A stretch of 50,928 nt of DNA from Piscinibacter sp. (GTDB taxonomy: Bacteria > Pseudomonadota > Gammaproteobacteria > Burkholderiales > Burkholderiaceae_C). Below the pieces are notes generated by a model. That model searched no databases, was not told where the DNA came from, and saw only the letters and a program-made list of their open reading frames with translations. The stretch lies in the NCBI GenBank assembly GCA_016706565.1, contig JADJJI010000010.1:1-50928 (forward strand), read 5' to 3'. A program made the translations under genes and the position numbers. Shown in pieces: positions 17,502 through 25,238 of the stretch. Position 1 is the first letter of the stretch; the number at the start of each line of letters is the position of its first letter.

Positions 17502-18593
17502 ATGTACAACGAAGTCCATCCGGTCGTCCTCGCCGTCGTCGAAGACAAGCGCCTGTCCGGCCCCAAGCTCGGCCCGACCGAGCTCGTCGAAAGGATGGGC
17601 GTGCGCGATGCCCGAGAGCTGCCGTACGAGTACGCATGGGTGGCCGCCGGCAACAGCATCATCGTCACCATCTGGACGGAATTCGTCCACGTCCATTCAT
17701 CTGGCCGGTGGTTCTATATTGACTCGTTCGACACCCAGCACCGGCTTGGCGGTGGCGACCGCAGCGACGAGCAGAAGCAGCGAGCTGAGCGTCGACTGGG
17801 GCTGCTCAAGCGGGCCTATGACGCCCGGCAGAGTCTGCGGGTCGTTCTGCAGACGAACCAAGTCCCCATCGCCGAGCTCGAGCGCAACAAGAGCGCCAAG
17901 GTTTCGGTGCGCGTGCGCGACGACGACGAATGGCACGTCGCCGAGTGGAACGACGCGAACGGCTACGCGGTACTCGTTCGCGGCCTGCACGGATGGTCGC
18001 CGAACGCGGCTGAGGTGGCCGCCGCACTCACGACAGGCCGTGCCAACGGTGCCGTGGCGGTAGCGCCCGCATCGGCGACATCATCATCACCAGCACCAGC
18101 ACCAGCACCAGCAGCAGCGGCATCGACATCGCCACCGGCGGCAGCACAACAATCACCAACAGCACCCGGCGGGGAGCCCGGTGCGGACGAAACCGCGCCA
18201 GCCACGGCTCCTGGCCCTCGGCTGGTCTTCCCCGACCAGGCGACTCGTGACCGTGTGGAAGCGGCTGCGATGGCCCACATGACGGCCCACTACGAGAGCA
18301 TGGACCTGCGCGTGCATGACGTGTCGGACCAGAACCTCGGATACGACCTCGAGGTCACCGACGCGCGCGGCGCTTCGATGCACAAGGTCGAGGTCAAGGG
18401 GACCTCCGCTCAGACCCCGGGCTTCTTCCTGACCCTCAACGAACGTGCATGCTCGACGCGCGAACCCACATGGTGCCTGGCCGTCGTCACCGACGCGCTG
18501 GGGGCGGCTAAACATCAGGTCTATACGCCAGAGGACATGGAGAAGTCGTTCGCGTTCGAGGCGCTCGTGTGGCGCTGCGACCCGGCAAACTGA
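17502..18593 (+). CDS. DUF3883 domain protein with Ala/Pro-rich linker
   Basis: 363 aa. Residues ~1-185 form a globular domain that I cannot name. It opens MYNEVHPVVLAVVEDKRLSG and includes WTEFVHVHSSGRWFYIDSF, followed by a helical part. Residues ~190-255 are an Ala/Pro/Ser/Thr linker. The C-terminus (~256-363) is a DUF3883-like domain with LGYDLEV and HKVEVKGT (a D..E-x-K active-site-like pattern), then FFLTLNE and WCLAVVTDA. DUF3883 is a PD-(D/E)XK-related domain often fused to helicases and defence proteins. Here it closes the island, about 220 bases before the attachment site. A role in DNA targeting is inference. ATG 17,502 lacks a strong ribosome-binding site. Confidence 0.7.
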   Translation: MYNEVHPVVLAVVEDKRLSGPKLGPTELVERMGVRDARELPYEYAWVAAGNSIIVTIWTEFVHVHSSGRWFYIDSFDTQHRLGGGDRSDEQKQRAERRLGLLKRAYDARQSLRVVLQTNQVPIAELERNKSAKVSVRVRDDDEWHVAEWNDANGYAVLVRGLHGWSPNAAEVAAALTTGRANGAVAVAPASATSSSPAPAPAPAAAASTSPPAAAQQSPTAPGGEPGADETAPATAPGPRLVFPDQATRDRVEAAAMAHMTAHYESMDLRVHDVSDQNLGYDLEVTDARGASMHKVEVKGTSAQTPGFFLTLNERACSTREPTWCLAVVTDALGAAKHQVYTPEDMEKSFAFEALVWRCDPAN

Positions 18594-18667
18594 GGGTGCT
18601 ACGGACCACGCCGCATCGCGTTCGATTTGCTCTTTGCCCCACCGCCCGGTTAGCATTCGTTCACCGG

Positions 18668-18697
18668 GTTTTTGTCAGCGGAAACGTCAGCAAAAAT
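18668..18697 (+). repeat. Short direct and inverted repeat near the island end
   Basis: GTCAGC occurs at 18,674-18,679 and 18,686-18,691, a 12-base offset, and the pair is framed by TTTTTG and CAAAAA, giving an overall dyad. It lies between the DUF3883 gene and the attachment site and could be a recombination-protein binding site. The rest of 18,594-18,700 shows nothing recognisable. Confidence 0.4.
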
Positions 18698-18700
18698 ACG

Positions 18701-18745
18701 GTCGGAAGGGGTCGATTGGCGTCGGACAGTGTCGGACGTCGTCGG
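18701..18745 (+). repeat. Five GTCG(G) units in exact 10-bp phase
   Basis: GTCGG, GTCGA, GTCGG, GTCGG and GTCGG begin at 18,701, 18,711, 18,721, 18,731 and 18,741. Spacing of exactly one helical turn puts all units on the same face of the DNA. The array lies ~65 bases inside the tRNA-Asn attachment core. Arm-type integrase or excisionase sites are the obvious candidates. Confidence 0.6.
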
Positions 18746-18809
18746 CTAAGTTGTTGATTTGCCGGTAACTGTCTGTGACGTTGCCCTGTTTTGAGGCCTT
18801 TGGGGTCGT

Positions 18810-18854
18810 CTGTTAATCCGTAGGTCCCTGGTTCGAGCCCAGGTCGGGGAGCCA
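18810..18854 (+). other. Attachment site: duplicated 3' half of tRNA-Asn(GTT)
   Basis: CTGTTAATCCG carries the anticodon GTT (18,812-18,814) and half of the anticodon stem. The variable region, a complete T-arm (CCTGGTTCGAGCCCAGG), the acceptor strand TCGGGGA and GCCA follow. The 5' half (D-arm, acceptor start) is absent upstream, so this is not a functional tRNA but the copy left at an island end after integration into tRNA-Asn. Confidence 0.9.
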
Positions 18855-18866
18855 AGATGGCCAAGA

Positions 18867-18896
18867 GTCAGCCGGTTCACGCCGGCTGACTTTTTT
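18867..18896 (+). terminator. Intrinsic terminator of the original tRNA-Asn locus
   Basis: GTCAGCCGG (18,867-18,875) pairs with CCGGCTGAC (18,882-18,890), a 9-bp stem, followed by six T. It directly follows the tRNA fragment and marks the start of native chromosome. Confidence 0.9.
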
Positions 18897-19271
18897 GCTT
18901 TTGGCGCGTACCACAGGGTCCGACGCGGGTGGGTCGAAAACCGGCTCGCCTGCCACGACCTTGGGTTAGCGCCGGGCTCGAGGCAAGACGAAACTGCCCA
19001 AGGCCGCGCAGATCGGCAGTGCCTGCGGCTCGATTCCACTGTGCGGAGTCATCGGGATCACGTGCACGAATCCAGGGTCTGCACGACATCAAATCAGGCC
19101 GTGCTTTGCACTGCCATCGACAACCGGGCTCGGCATCCGGCACGCAGGCTTCAGAAGGCTTGTCCACAGCAGCGGTGGAGAAGCCTGTGCACAACTGGTG
19201 GAATCAGCGCGGAGCCCCTTGTCGGGCCTCGCGCTGCGACGGTTCGCTCGTTTGGGCAGCAGCGCGGCAGC
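18897..19271. promoter_or_regulatory. Non-coding stretch with a DnaA-box-like pair
   Basis: 375 bases with no credible gene. At 19,160-19,168 TTGTCCACA and at 19,186-19,194 TGTGCACAA (TTGTGCACA on the other strand) both differ by little from the DnaA box TTATNCACA. They face each other with 17 bases between. The flanks (AGGCTTG and AGCCTGT) extend the dyad. A titration or regulatory site is possible; origin function is not supported, since no dnaA/dnaN genes or AT-rich element are present. Confidence 0.35.
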
Positions 19272-20147
19272 TCAAGCCGACTGAACCGCCACGATCCAGA
19301 GCTGCGCGCCCTGCGTGGGCGTCGCGGTCCAGGTGACGTTGTAGGTCCCGGCCACGCTGACCTGACGCACCGCCACGGCGCATTGAACCAATGCCCCGGA
19401 GGCCAGCACGGAGTCGACGACGCTGAAGCCGCTGTCGGGCACCGCCGTCTTGTCGGACTGCACCCCGGCATCACCCCACCACCAGGCGACCAGCAGGGCT
19501 GGCCCGGTGGTGGTGATGCTCGCACTGGTCAGCGGCGAACCCGCCAGCACCTCGCGCCATACCGCCGGTCGGACGAGCCCGCCGCCGGTGACCTCGATCA
19601 CGCTGAGCGTGGTCTCGTCGCTGGGTTGCGGCTTGGCCGCGGTGACCACATGCCCGGTGCCGCCAGTGGCCTGCTCGCAGGCATAGAGCGCGGTACCCGA
19701 GCTGGTCCACAGCGTGTAGACGTGTGTCGCGCCGAGCTGCACGAAGGTGTTGGCCTTGTTGTCGGTCGGCGCGCTCTGCGCCGACACCGCGCCGCGGCCC
19801 ACGCAAGCCAGCAGCGTGCTGCCGCTGGCTGAGGTGGTCAGGGCCGAAGTCGACAGTGGCGATACCGAAACGCCGTCACGGTTGAACACCAGCTGGTGTA
19901 CCCCCAAGGCCGGCGCGCCCGGTGCAGGTGCAGGTGCAGGTGCAGGTGCAGGTGCAGGTGCAGGTGCAGGTGCAGGTGCAGGTGCAGGTGCAGGTGCAGG
20001 TGCAGGTGCAGGTGCAGGTGCAGGTGCAGGTGCAGGTGCAGGTGCAGGTGCGGGTGCGGGTGCGGGTACTGGCGCCGCCGGGCTGGCGGCGGAGCCGCCG
20101 CCGCAGCCGGCCAGTGTCGCCGTGGCCAGCAACCACAGCTGGCGCAT
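19272..20147 (-). CDS. Lipoprotein with a long Ala-Pro repeat
   Basis: Secreted lipoprotein of about 291 aa from the start MRQLWLLATATLAGC; an alternative ATG lies 21 bases earlier at 20,168. The lipobox LAGC predicts lipidation at Cys15. A ~50-residue Ala-Pro repeat follows, a stiff spacer away from the membrane. The remaining ~210 residues are beta-rich (LGVHQLVFNRDGVSVSPL..., ending TWTATPTQGAQLWIVAVQSA) and look like a lectin- or jelly-roll-type exposed domain, but no family was recognised. No Lol-avoidance Asp at +2 (Gly), so the outer membrane is likely. It is divergent from the next gene by ~220 bases. Confidence 0.7.
   Translation of the reverse strand: MRQLWLLATATLAGCGGGSAASPAAPVPAPAPAPAPAPAPAPAPAPAPAPAPAPAPAPAPAPAPAPAPAPAPAPAPGAPALGVHQLVFNRDGVSVSPLSTSALTTSASGSTLLACVGRGAVSAQSAPTDNKANTFVQLGATHVYTLWTSSGTALYACEQATGGTGHVVTAAKPQPSDETTLSVIEVTGGGLVRPAVWREVLAGSPLTSASITTTGPALLVAWWWGDAGVQSDKTAVPDSGFSVVDSVLASGALVQCAVAVRQVSVAGTYNVTWTATPTQGAQLWIVAVQSA
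19921..20064 (+). repeat. Hexanucleotide repeat, 24 units of GGTGC(A/G)
   Basis: 21 perfect GGTGCA units (19,921-20,046) are followed by three GGTGCG units. On the minus strand they encode the Ala-Pro repeat of the lipoprotein. A six-base unit changes the linker length by two residues per slip without shifting the frame, so it can generate length variants. Confidence 0.95.
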
Positions 20148-20366
20148 GGCCGTGCGCCGGCCCTGCATCACTTCGGCCGCCGCGTGAAAGCCGACGATTT
20201 CCTTGTCGTTCAATCCATGCTCCCGCTGTGTCCCGATTGTGGAACAGGACACGAGCAAGGCCCACCCCGCATTCGCAGCACAGGTGTTACTGTCATGGGC
20301 CCTTGCCCGGGCGCGACAATGCGGCCACCATCGCTGCCACTCGCAGAAGTTTCACCGCCCTAGACC

Positions 20367-20984
20367 ATGCTCAAGCTCCCGACCCTGCTCGCCAGCGCCT
20401 TGTTCGCCACAGTGGTGCTGCGCGTGAGCGCCGCACCCGCCGACACGGCCAAGGCCACCGATCGTTGCGAGACGGAGGTCAGTGAGACGATCCGCCGCAT
20501 GCGCGGCCCGAACGCCAAGGAGGTGCAGTTCCTCGCCGCCAAGCGCGTGCTGCTGCCCAGCGGCGACGACGAGACCGCCATCAAGGGCGAGGGCCGCTAC
20601 CGCGGCGCCGCCGGCAGCGTGAGCTTCACCTACAGCTGCGCCTACAACGCGGCCTCCGACGCCACCTCCGGCGTGGTGTTCCGCGATGCCGGCGCAGCGC
20701 GCGCGGCGCCCGAGAAGGCGTTCGAGCCCGATCTCACCAACGTCTCGCCGGAAGCCTGCGAGGCCGCAGCGGCCAGCGCGCTGAAGCGACTGCACCCGCG
20801 CGTGGGCCGCATCAATTTCGGTGCCGACTCGAGGCGCATGCAGCCAGGCACGAACGGCCGTGTCGATCTTGTCGGCAAGGGCTCGGTGGAGCGCGCGCCG
20901 GGCATGAACCTGATCCCGTTCAGCTACCGCTGCCAGGTCGAGCCGCGCAGCGGCAAGGTGGTCGACATCTCGACCAGCGAGTGA
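20367..20984 (+). CDS. Exported protein with two copies of a Cys-containing domain
   Basis: 205 aa with a signal peptide (MLKLPTLLASALFATVVLRVSA, cut near residue 22). The mature part has two related halves. The first runs C..EVSETIRRM...VQFLAAKR...GEGRYRG...FTYSCAYN...SGVVF. The second runs CEAAAASALKRL...INFGADSR...GKGSVER...FSYRCQVEPRSGKVVDI. Each half has a Cys near its start and one in the (S/T)Y(S/R)C motif, suggesting one disulfide per half in the periplasm. I do not know the family. The stop at 20,982-20,984 directly abuts the stop of the opposite gene. Confidence 0.7.
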   Translation: MLKLPTLLASALFATVVLRVSAAPADTAKATDRCETEVSETIRRMRGPNAKEVQFLAAKRVLLPSGDDETAIKGEGRYRGAAGSVSFTYSCAYNAASDATSGVVFRDAGAARAAPEKAFEPDLTNVSPEACEAAAASALKRLHPRVGRINFGADSRRMQPGTNGRVDLVGKGSVERAPGMNLIPFSYRCQVEPRSGKVVDISTSE

Positions 20985-21485
20985 TCAGGGCAGCAGTTCC
21001 GCCACGGCGTCCCAGGCCTCGGCGGGAATGCGACCCTCGAAATTGGCTCGCTCCATGCCCTGCGCATCGAGAACGACCGTGAACGGCAGGCGCTTCGGGC
21101 GTTGGCGCAACGAATCGACGAAACCAGCGTCGCCGGCCCAGAGGCTGGGCGGTTGCAGTGCCGGATCCTGCGTGGACTTCCAGGCCTTGTCGTAAGCCAG
21201 CAAGTCATCGCGGCGCCGGTCCTCGCTGACCAGCACCAGTTCGAAGGGTTTGCCCCGCCAGCCTTGGGCGTTGGCGCGCAGTTCGGCCATCTTCGAGCGG
21301 CACACCGCGCAGTCGGTGCTCCAGTAGAAGAGCATGAGCACCTTGCCGCGCTGCGCCTCGCTGCTGAAAGGCTGGCCGGCCAGCGTTCGGCCGCTCAGCT
21401 TGAAGGGCTCGCCTTCCGCTTGGGCGAACACGGCAAAGAGGCTCAGCAGCACCAGCACCGCGGCGCGCGTCCAGATTCCAAGCAC
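20985..21485 (-). CDS. TlpA-family periplasmic thioredoxin-like protein
   Basis: 166 aa with a signal peptide (VLVLLSLFAVFAQA). The thioredoxin fold has the redox pair C59AVC62 in FYWSTDCAVC, and later the cis-proline region RLPFTVVLDAQG. TlpA/ResA-type proteins reduce disulfides or assist haem-protein assembly in the periplasm. CAVC is a less common active-site pair than CxPC, which should alter the redox potential. Its start lies 114 bases downstream of the uvrD stop on the same strand; the substrate is unknown. Confidence 0.8.
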   Translation of the reverse strand: MLGIWTRAAVLVLLSLFAVFAQAEGEPFKLSGRTLAGQPFSSEAQRGKVLMLFYWSTDCAVCRSKMAELRANAQGWRGKPFELVLVSEDRRRDDLLAYDKAWKSTQDPALQPPSLWAGDAGFVDSLRQRPKRLPFTVVLDAQGMERANFEGRIPAEAWDAVAELLP

Positions 21486-21598
21486 GTGGCTCTCCTTCGC
21501 GGGCCCATCCCGCCGTGCTCGGTCGGCTGACGCGGCGCCGCCTTACCGGTCACCACGCGGCACGTGAGCTTGTGCGCAGAATCCGCCGCCGCAGCGGC

Positions 21599-23974
21599 TC
21601 AGTTCACCGGCGTGAGCTTGGCCACCGACAGCGCCAGCCACTTCATGCCGTGGCGGCCGAAGTTGACCTGGGCGCGTGCATCCTCGCCACTGCCCTCGAG
21701 CGTGAGGATCACGCCCTCGCCGAACTTGGTGTGGAACACGCTCTGCCCCGTGCGCAGGCCCTGCGCCGTGCTCGTCTTCGGGGCCGACGGATAGCTGCTC
21801 GCCGGCCGCGGCTCGACGCGCCCTGCGCCGACGATCGAGCCCAGCCCCGAGCCGCGTTGCCAGGCCTGCTGGTACTCCCGCGCGAAGCCCGAGCCGAAGC
21901 CCTGGTTGCGCGGCGTGATCCACTTCAGGCAGGCCTCGGGCAACTCGTCGAAGAAGCGGCTCTTCACGTTGTAGCGCGTCTGGCCGTGCAGCATGCGTGT
22001 CTGGCTGAAGCTCAGGTACAGGCGCTTGCGCGACCGCGTGATGGCCACGTACATCAGCCGGCGCTCTTCTTCCAGGCCGTCGTGGTCGGCCAGGCTGTTC
22101 TCGTGCGGGAACAGGCCCTCCTCGAGCCCGGTGATGAACACCGCGTCGAACTCCAGGCCCTTGGCCGAGTGCACCGTCATCAGCTGTATGGCGTCCTGCC
22201 CGGCCTGCGCTTGGTTGTCGCCGGCCTCCAGCGAGGCATGCGTCAGGAAGGCCGCCAGCGGCGACATGATCTCGCCCGTCTCGGCGTCGGGCACCTGCTC
22301 GACAGCCGTGCCCTGCTCGTCCACCGGCAGCGCCACGGCATCCTTGCCGAAACCCTCCTGCGTGACGAAGGCCTCGGCGGCGTTCACCAGTTCTTCCAGG
22401 TTCTCGAGCCGGTCCTTGCCTTCCTTGTCGGTCTTGTAGAAGTCCACCAGACCCGAGGCGTGCAGCATGTGCTCGATGATCTCGCGCAGCGTCAGGCCCT
22501 TGGTGGCATCGCGCATCGCATCGATGAGCGCCACGAAGGCCTGCAGGTTGCTGCCACCCTTGCCCGCGACCGCGCCGACACTCTGCGTCAGGCTGCGGCC
22601 GCTGGCGCGGGCCGCGTCCTGCAACAACTCCACCGTGCGCGCACCGATGCCGCGCGTCGGAAAGTTCACCACGCGCAAGAAGCTCGTGTCGTCGTTCGGG
22701 TTCTCGACCAGGCGCAGGTAGGAGAGCGCGTGCTTCACCTCTGCGCGCTCGAAGAAACGCAGCCCGCCGTAGACCTTGTACGGCATGCCGGCGTTGAACA
22801 GCGCGCTCTCCAGCACGCGGCTTTGCGCATTGCTGCGGTAGAGCAGCGCGATGCTGCTGCGCGGGATGCCGTCGCGGTGCAGTTGCTGCGCCTCCTCGAC
22901 GAACCACTGTGCCTCGGCGAAGTCGCTGGTCGCCTCGTGCACGCGCACCGGCTCGCCGGCGCCGGCATCGGTGGTGAGGTTCTTGCCCAGGCGCTTCTCG
23001 TTGTGCGAGATCAGCTCGTTGGCGGTGTCGAGGATGTTGCCGTAGCTGCGGTAATTGCGCTCCAGCTTGATGACCTGCTCGACCTTGAACTCGCGCTCGA
23101 AGGCGCTCATGTTGCCGACTTGCGCGCCGCGAAAGGCGTAGATGCTCTGGTCGTCGTCACCGACGGCGAAGACGGCCGCGTGCGGCCCGGCGAACATCTT
23201 CAGCCAAGCATACTGCAGCTTGTTGGTGTCCTGGAACTCGTCGACGAGGATGTGCGAGAAGCGGCGCCGGTAGTGGTCGCGCAGCGCGGCGTTGTCGCGC
23301 ATCAGCTCGTAGGTGCGCAGCATCAGCTCGGCGAAGTCGACCACGCCCTCGCGCTGGCACTGCTCCTCGTAGCCCTGGTAGACCTGCACCATCACGCGGG
23401 TGAGCTCGTCGCGCACCTCCACGTCCTTCGGGCGCAGGCCGTCTTCCTTCTGCGCGGCGATGAACCACGTGACCTGCTTGGGCACGTAGCGCTCCTCGTC
23501 GAGGTTCATCGCCTTGATGACACGCTTGACGGCCGAGAGCTGGTCGGCCGAGTCGAGGATCTGGAAACCCTGCGGCAAGGCGGCGAGCTTCCAGTGCGCG
23601 CGCAGGAAGCGGTTGCACAGGCCATGGAAGGTGCCCACCCACATGCCGCGCACCGGCAGCGGCAGCATCGCGGCCAGGCGCGTGAGCATCTCCTTGGCCG
23701 CCTTGTTGGTGAAGGTCACCGCCATCACGCCGGCCGGCGAGACCATGCCGTTGCTGATCAGCCAGGCGATGCGCGTGGTCAGCACGCGCGTCTTGCCCGA
23801 GCCCGCGCCGGCGAGGATCAGCGCCGGGCGCGCCGGCAACGTCACCGCGGCGAGCTGCTCGGGGTTGAGCCCGCGCAGCAGGCCGCCCATGTCGGGCGGC
23901 GGTGCGGCCGCCTCGTGCTCCTCGAACAGAGGAATCTCGCGATCGTCGTGCGGGGCGCTGGAACTCATCGTCAC
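21599..23974 (-). CDS. uvrD: ATP-dependent DNA helicase UvrD
   Basis: SF1A helicase of 791 aa. Motif I AGAGSGKT (55-62), Ia FTNKAAKEM, motif II VDEFQDTN, motif III GDDDQSIYAFRGA, motif IV ERNYRS, V TVHSAKGLEF and VI AITRSRKRLYL are all present. The C-terminal part FHTKFGEGVILTLEG...VNFG is the Tudor-like domain that binds RNA polymerase in UvrD/PcrA. It removes UvrC and the damaged strand in excision repair and acts in mismatch repair and anti-recombination. Length and motifs are normal. ATG 23,974 is used here; an ATG two codons later is equally possible. Confidence 0.95.
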   Translation of the reverse strand: MTMSSSAPHDDREIPLFEEHEAAAPPPDMGGLLRGLNPEQLAAVTLPARPALILAGAGSGKTRVLTTRIAWLISNGMVSPAGVMAVTFTNKAAKEMLTRLAAMLPLPVRGMWVGTFHGLCNRFLRAHWKLAALPQGFQILDSADQLSAVKRVIKAMNLDEERYVPKQVTWFIAAQKEDGLRPKDVEVRDELTRVMVQVYQGYEEQCQREGVVDFAELMLRTYELMRDNAALRDHYRRRFSHILVDEFQDTNKLQYAWLKMFAGPHAAVFAVGDDDQSIYAFRGAQVGNMSAFEREFKVEQVIKLERNYRSYGNILDTANELISHNEKRLGKNLTTDAGAGEPVRVHEATSDFAEAQWFVEEAQQLHRDGIPRSSIALLYRSNAQSRVLESALFNAGMPYKVYGGLRFFERAEVKHALSYLRLVENPNDDTSFLRVVNFPTRGIGARTVELLQDAARASGRSLTQSVGAVAGKGGSNLQAFVALIDAMRDATKGLTLREIIEHMLHASGLVDFYKTDKEGKDRLENLEELVNAAEAFVTQEGFGKDAVALPVDEQGTAVEQVPDAETGEIMSPLAAFLTHASLEAGDNQAQAGQDAIQLMTVHSAKGLEFDAVFITGLEEGLFPHENSLADHDGLEEERRLMYVAITRSRKRLYLSFSQTRMLHGQTRYNVKSRFFDELPEACLKWITPRNQGFGSGFAREYQQAWQRGSGLGSIVGAGRVEPRPASSYPSAPKTSTAQGLRTGQSVFHTKFGEGVILTLEGSGEDARAQVNFGRHGMKWLALSVAKLTPVN

Positions 23975-24030
23975 ATTCTAGGTTCCGGCCCGTCACCGCC
24001 CTCGGCATGCGCAGCGGCGACACTGCGGGC

Positions 24031-25113
24031 ATGTCCTGGTTCTCCACGCGTCCTTTCGCTCGTTCGTTCGCCCGCTCGTTCGGCACACCTTCGCTCGGCC
24101 TCGCGCTGCAAGGCGGCGGCGCGCACGGCGCCTTCACCTGGGGCGTGCTCGATGCGCTGCTCGAGGACGGCCGCTTCCCCATCACGGCGATCAGCGGCAC
24201 CAGCGCCGGCGCGATGAATGCACTCGCACTGGCCCATGGCCTGCTGCGCGGCGGCGCCGAAGCCGCGCGCGAATCGCTCGCCGACTTCTGGTGCGCCGTC
24301 GGCACGCAGCTGCCCTTCGAGACGCTGATGGTCGGCCCGACCGACAGCCCCGGCCTGGCCCCGGGCCTACGCGCGTTGATGCACTGGACGCGGCTGCTGT
24401 CGCCCTACCAGCTCAACCCGCTCGGCCTGAACCCGCTGCGCGACGTGCTCGAGGCGCAGATCGATTTCAAGCGCCTGCGCTCGAGCCGCGCGCCGCGGCT
24501 GTTCATCGCCGCCACGCACGCCAGCACCGGCCGGCTGCGCCTGTTCGGCAACGCCGATCTGAGCGTGGAGGCTGCGCTGGCCTCGGCCTGCCTGCCCACC
24601 GTGCACCACGCGGTGATGATCGACGGCGAGCCCTACTGGGACGGCGGCTACAGCGCCAACCCGGCGCTGTTCCCGCTGGTGCGCTGCGGCGTGGCCGACC
24701 TGCTGATCGTCTCGCTCAGCCCGCTGGACTACGGCGAGGTGCCGCGCAGCGCCGAAGAGATCCGCGCGCGGGCGCTCGAGTTCACCTTCAATGCAAGCTT
24801 CCTGCGCGAAGCCACGCTGCTGGCCGAGGCCTGCGAGGAAGCGCGAGGCCCGGTCATCGCCTTCGGCCTGGGCGCCGGGCGGCTGGAGCGCCGCCTGCGC
24901 GCGCTTCGCACCCACCTGATCGATGCGCACGACGACCTGGGCGCGCTGTCGGCCGAGACGCGGCTGATCGCTCACCTGCCCTTCCTCGAACGGCTGCGCG
25001 ACCAGGGCCGCGCGCGGGCGCAGCGCTGGCTGGCCGAGCATGGCGCGAGCATCGGGCGGCGTGCCACTGTCGACCTCGCACGCCTGTACGCGCCGCCGGG
25101 CGCATCCGCGTAG
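24031..25113 (+). CDS. Patatin-like phospholipase
   Basis: 360 aa from ATG 24,031 (an ATG at 24,007 is also in frame). Patatin/RssA-type signature: oxyanion loop GGGAHG (28-33), nucleophile S58 in GTSAG, and catalytic Asp204 in WDGGY. It cleaves acyl chains from phospholipids with a Ser-Asp dyad. No clear signal peptide is seen, although the N-terminus is Phe/Arg-rich ([12 protein letters not shown]), so the site of action is probably cytosol or inner-membrane surface. It is divergent from uvrD with a ~57-base gap. Confidence 0.88.
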   Translation: MSWFSTRPFARSFARSFGTPSLGLALQGGGAHGAFTWGVLDALLEDGRFPITAISGTSAGAMNALALAHGLLRGGAEAARESLADFWCAVGTQLPFETLMVGPTDSPGLAPGLRALMHWTRLLSPYQLNPLGLNPLRDVLEAQIDFKRLRSSRAPRLFIAATHASTGRLRLFGNADLSVEAALASACLPTVHHAVMIDGEPYWDGGYSANPALFPLVRCGVADLLIVSLSPLDYGEVPRSAEEIRARALEFTFNASFLREATLLAEACEEARGPVIAFGLGAGRLERRLRALRTHLIDAHDDLGALSAETRLIAHLPFLERLRDQGRARAQRWLAEHGASIGRRATVDLARLYAPPGASA

Positions 25114-25238
25114 AATTCGCCACCGGGCCCAAATGTTGGTGCCCGGTTCGCATTTCTGGCACCGTCCGCGCCGACGGCCTCGCCGATGCACCGGGATTCC
25201 AAGTCAAGCGCTCGTTTTCCCCTTCACGGAGCCGCTTC

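Larger units (their letters stand above)
1..18854. mobile_element. Right-hand part of a tRNA-Asn-integrated genomic (defence) island
   Basis: The interval runs from the window start to the end of a duplicated tRNA-Asn 3' half. Inside it are restriction-like, toxin-antitoxin, recombinase, STAND-ATPase and unknown genes plus IS debris; outside it the genes are housekeeping. Because the tRNA fragment lies on the + strand and keeps the native terminator downstream, the intact tRNA-Asn should lie to the left of the window with the island inserted behind it. The integrase that made this insertion may be beyond the left edge, or may be the recombinase at 6,788-8,830. The left boundary cannot be seen. 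That this is an island is an inference from the attachment footprint and gene content together. Confidence 0.8.

Noticed and set aside
18701-18745. CRISPR-like array
   Set aside because: Units are 5 bases every 10 bases without spacers of CRISPR length, and no cas genes are present anywhere in the window.
18661-18864. Reverse-strand small protein containing LAPRPGLEPGTYGLT
   Set aside because: This recurrent 'protein' is the antisense translation of a tRNA 3' end; here it comes from the tRNA-Asn fragment.
18897-19194. Possible coding frame on the minus strand after the tRNA fragment
   Set aside because: No ribosome-binding site, no domain, composition like non-coding shadow.
19160-19194. 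Chromosomal origin of replication
   Set aside because: Only two DnaA-like boxes, no AT-rich region and no dnaA, dnaN, gyrB, parA or rnpA nearby.
19747-20187. Gly-Ala repeat protein on the + strand
   Set aside because: It is just the complement of the Ala-Pro hexanucleotide repeat; the minus strand has a lipobox signal peptide.
21515-24217. 900-codon open frame antisense to uvrD
   Set aside because: Complementary to uvrD third-codon GC bias; His/Arg/Leu-rich, no domain.
24291-25238. Long N-terminal extension of guaC
   Set aside because: It overlaps the patatin gene in another frame; the family start MEIFDYDN and the ACGGAG site fix the start at 25,239.
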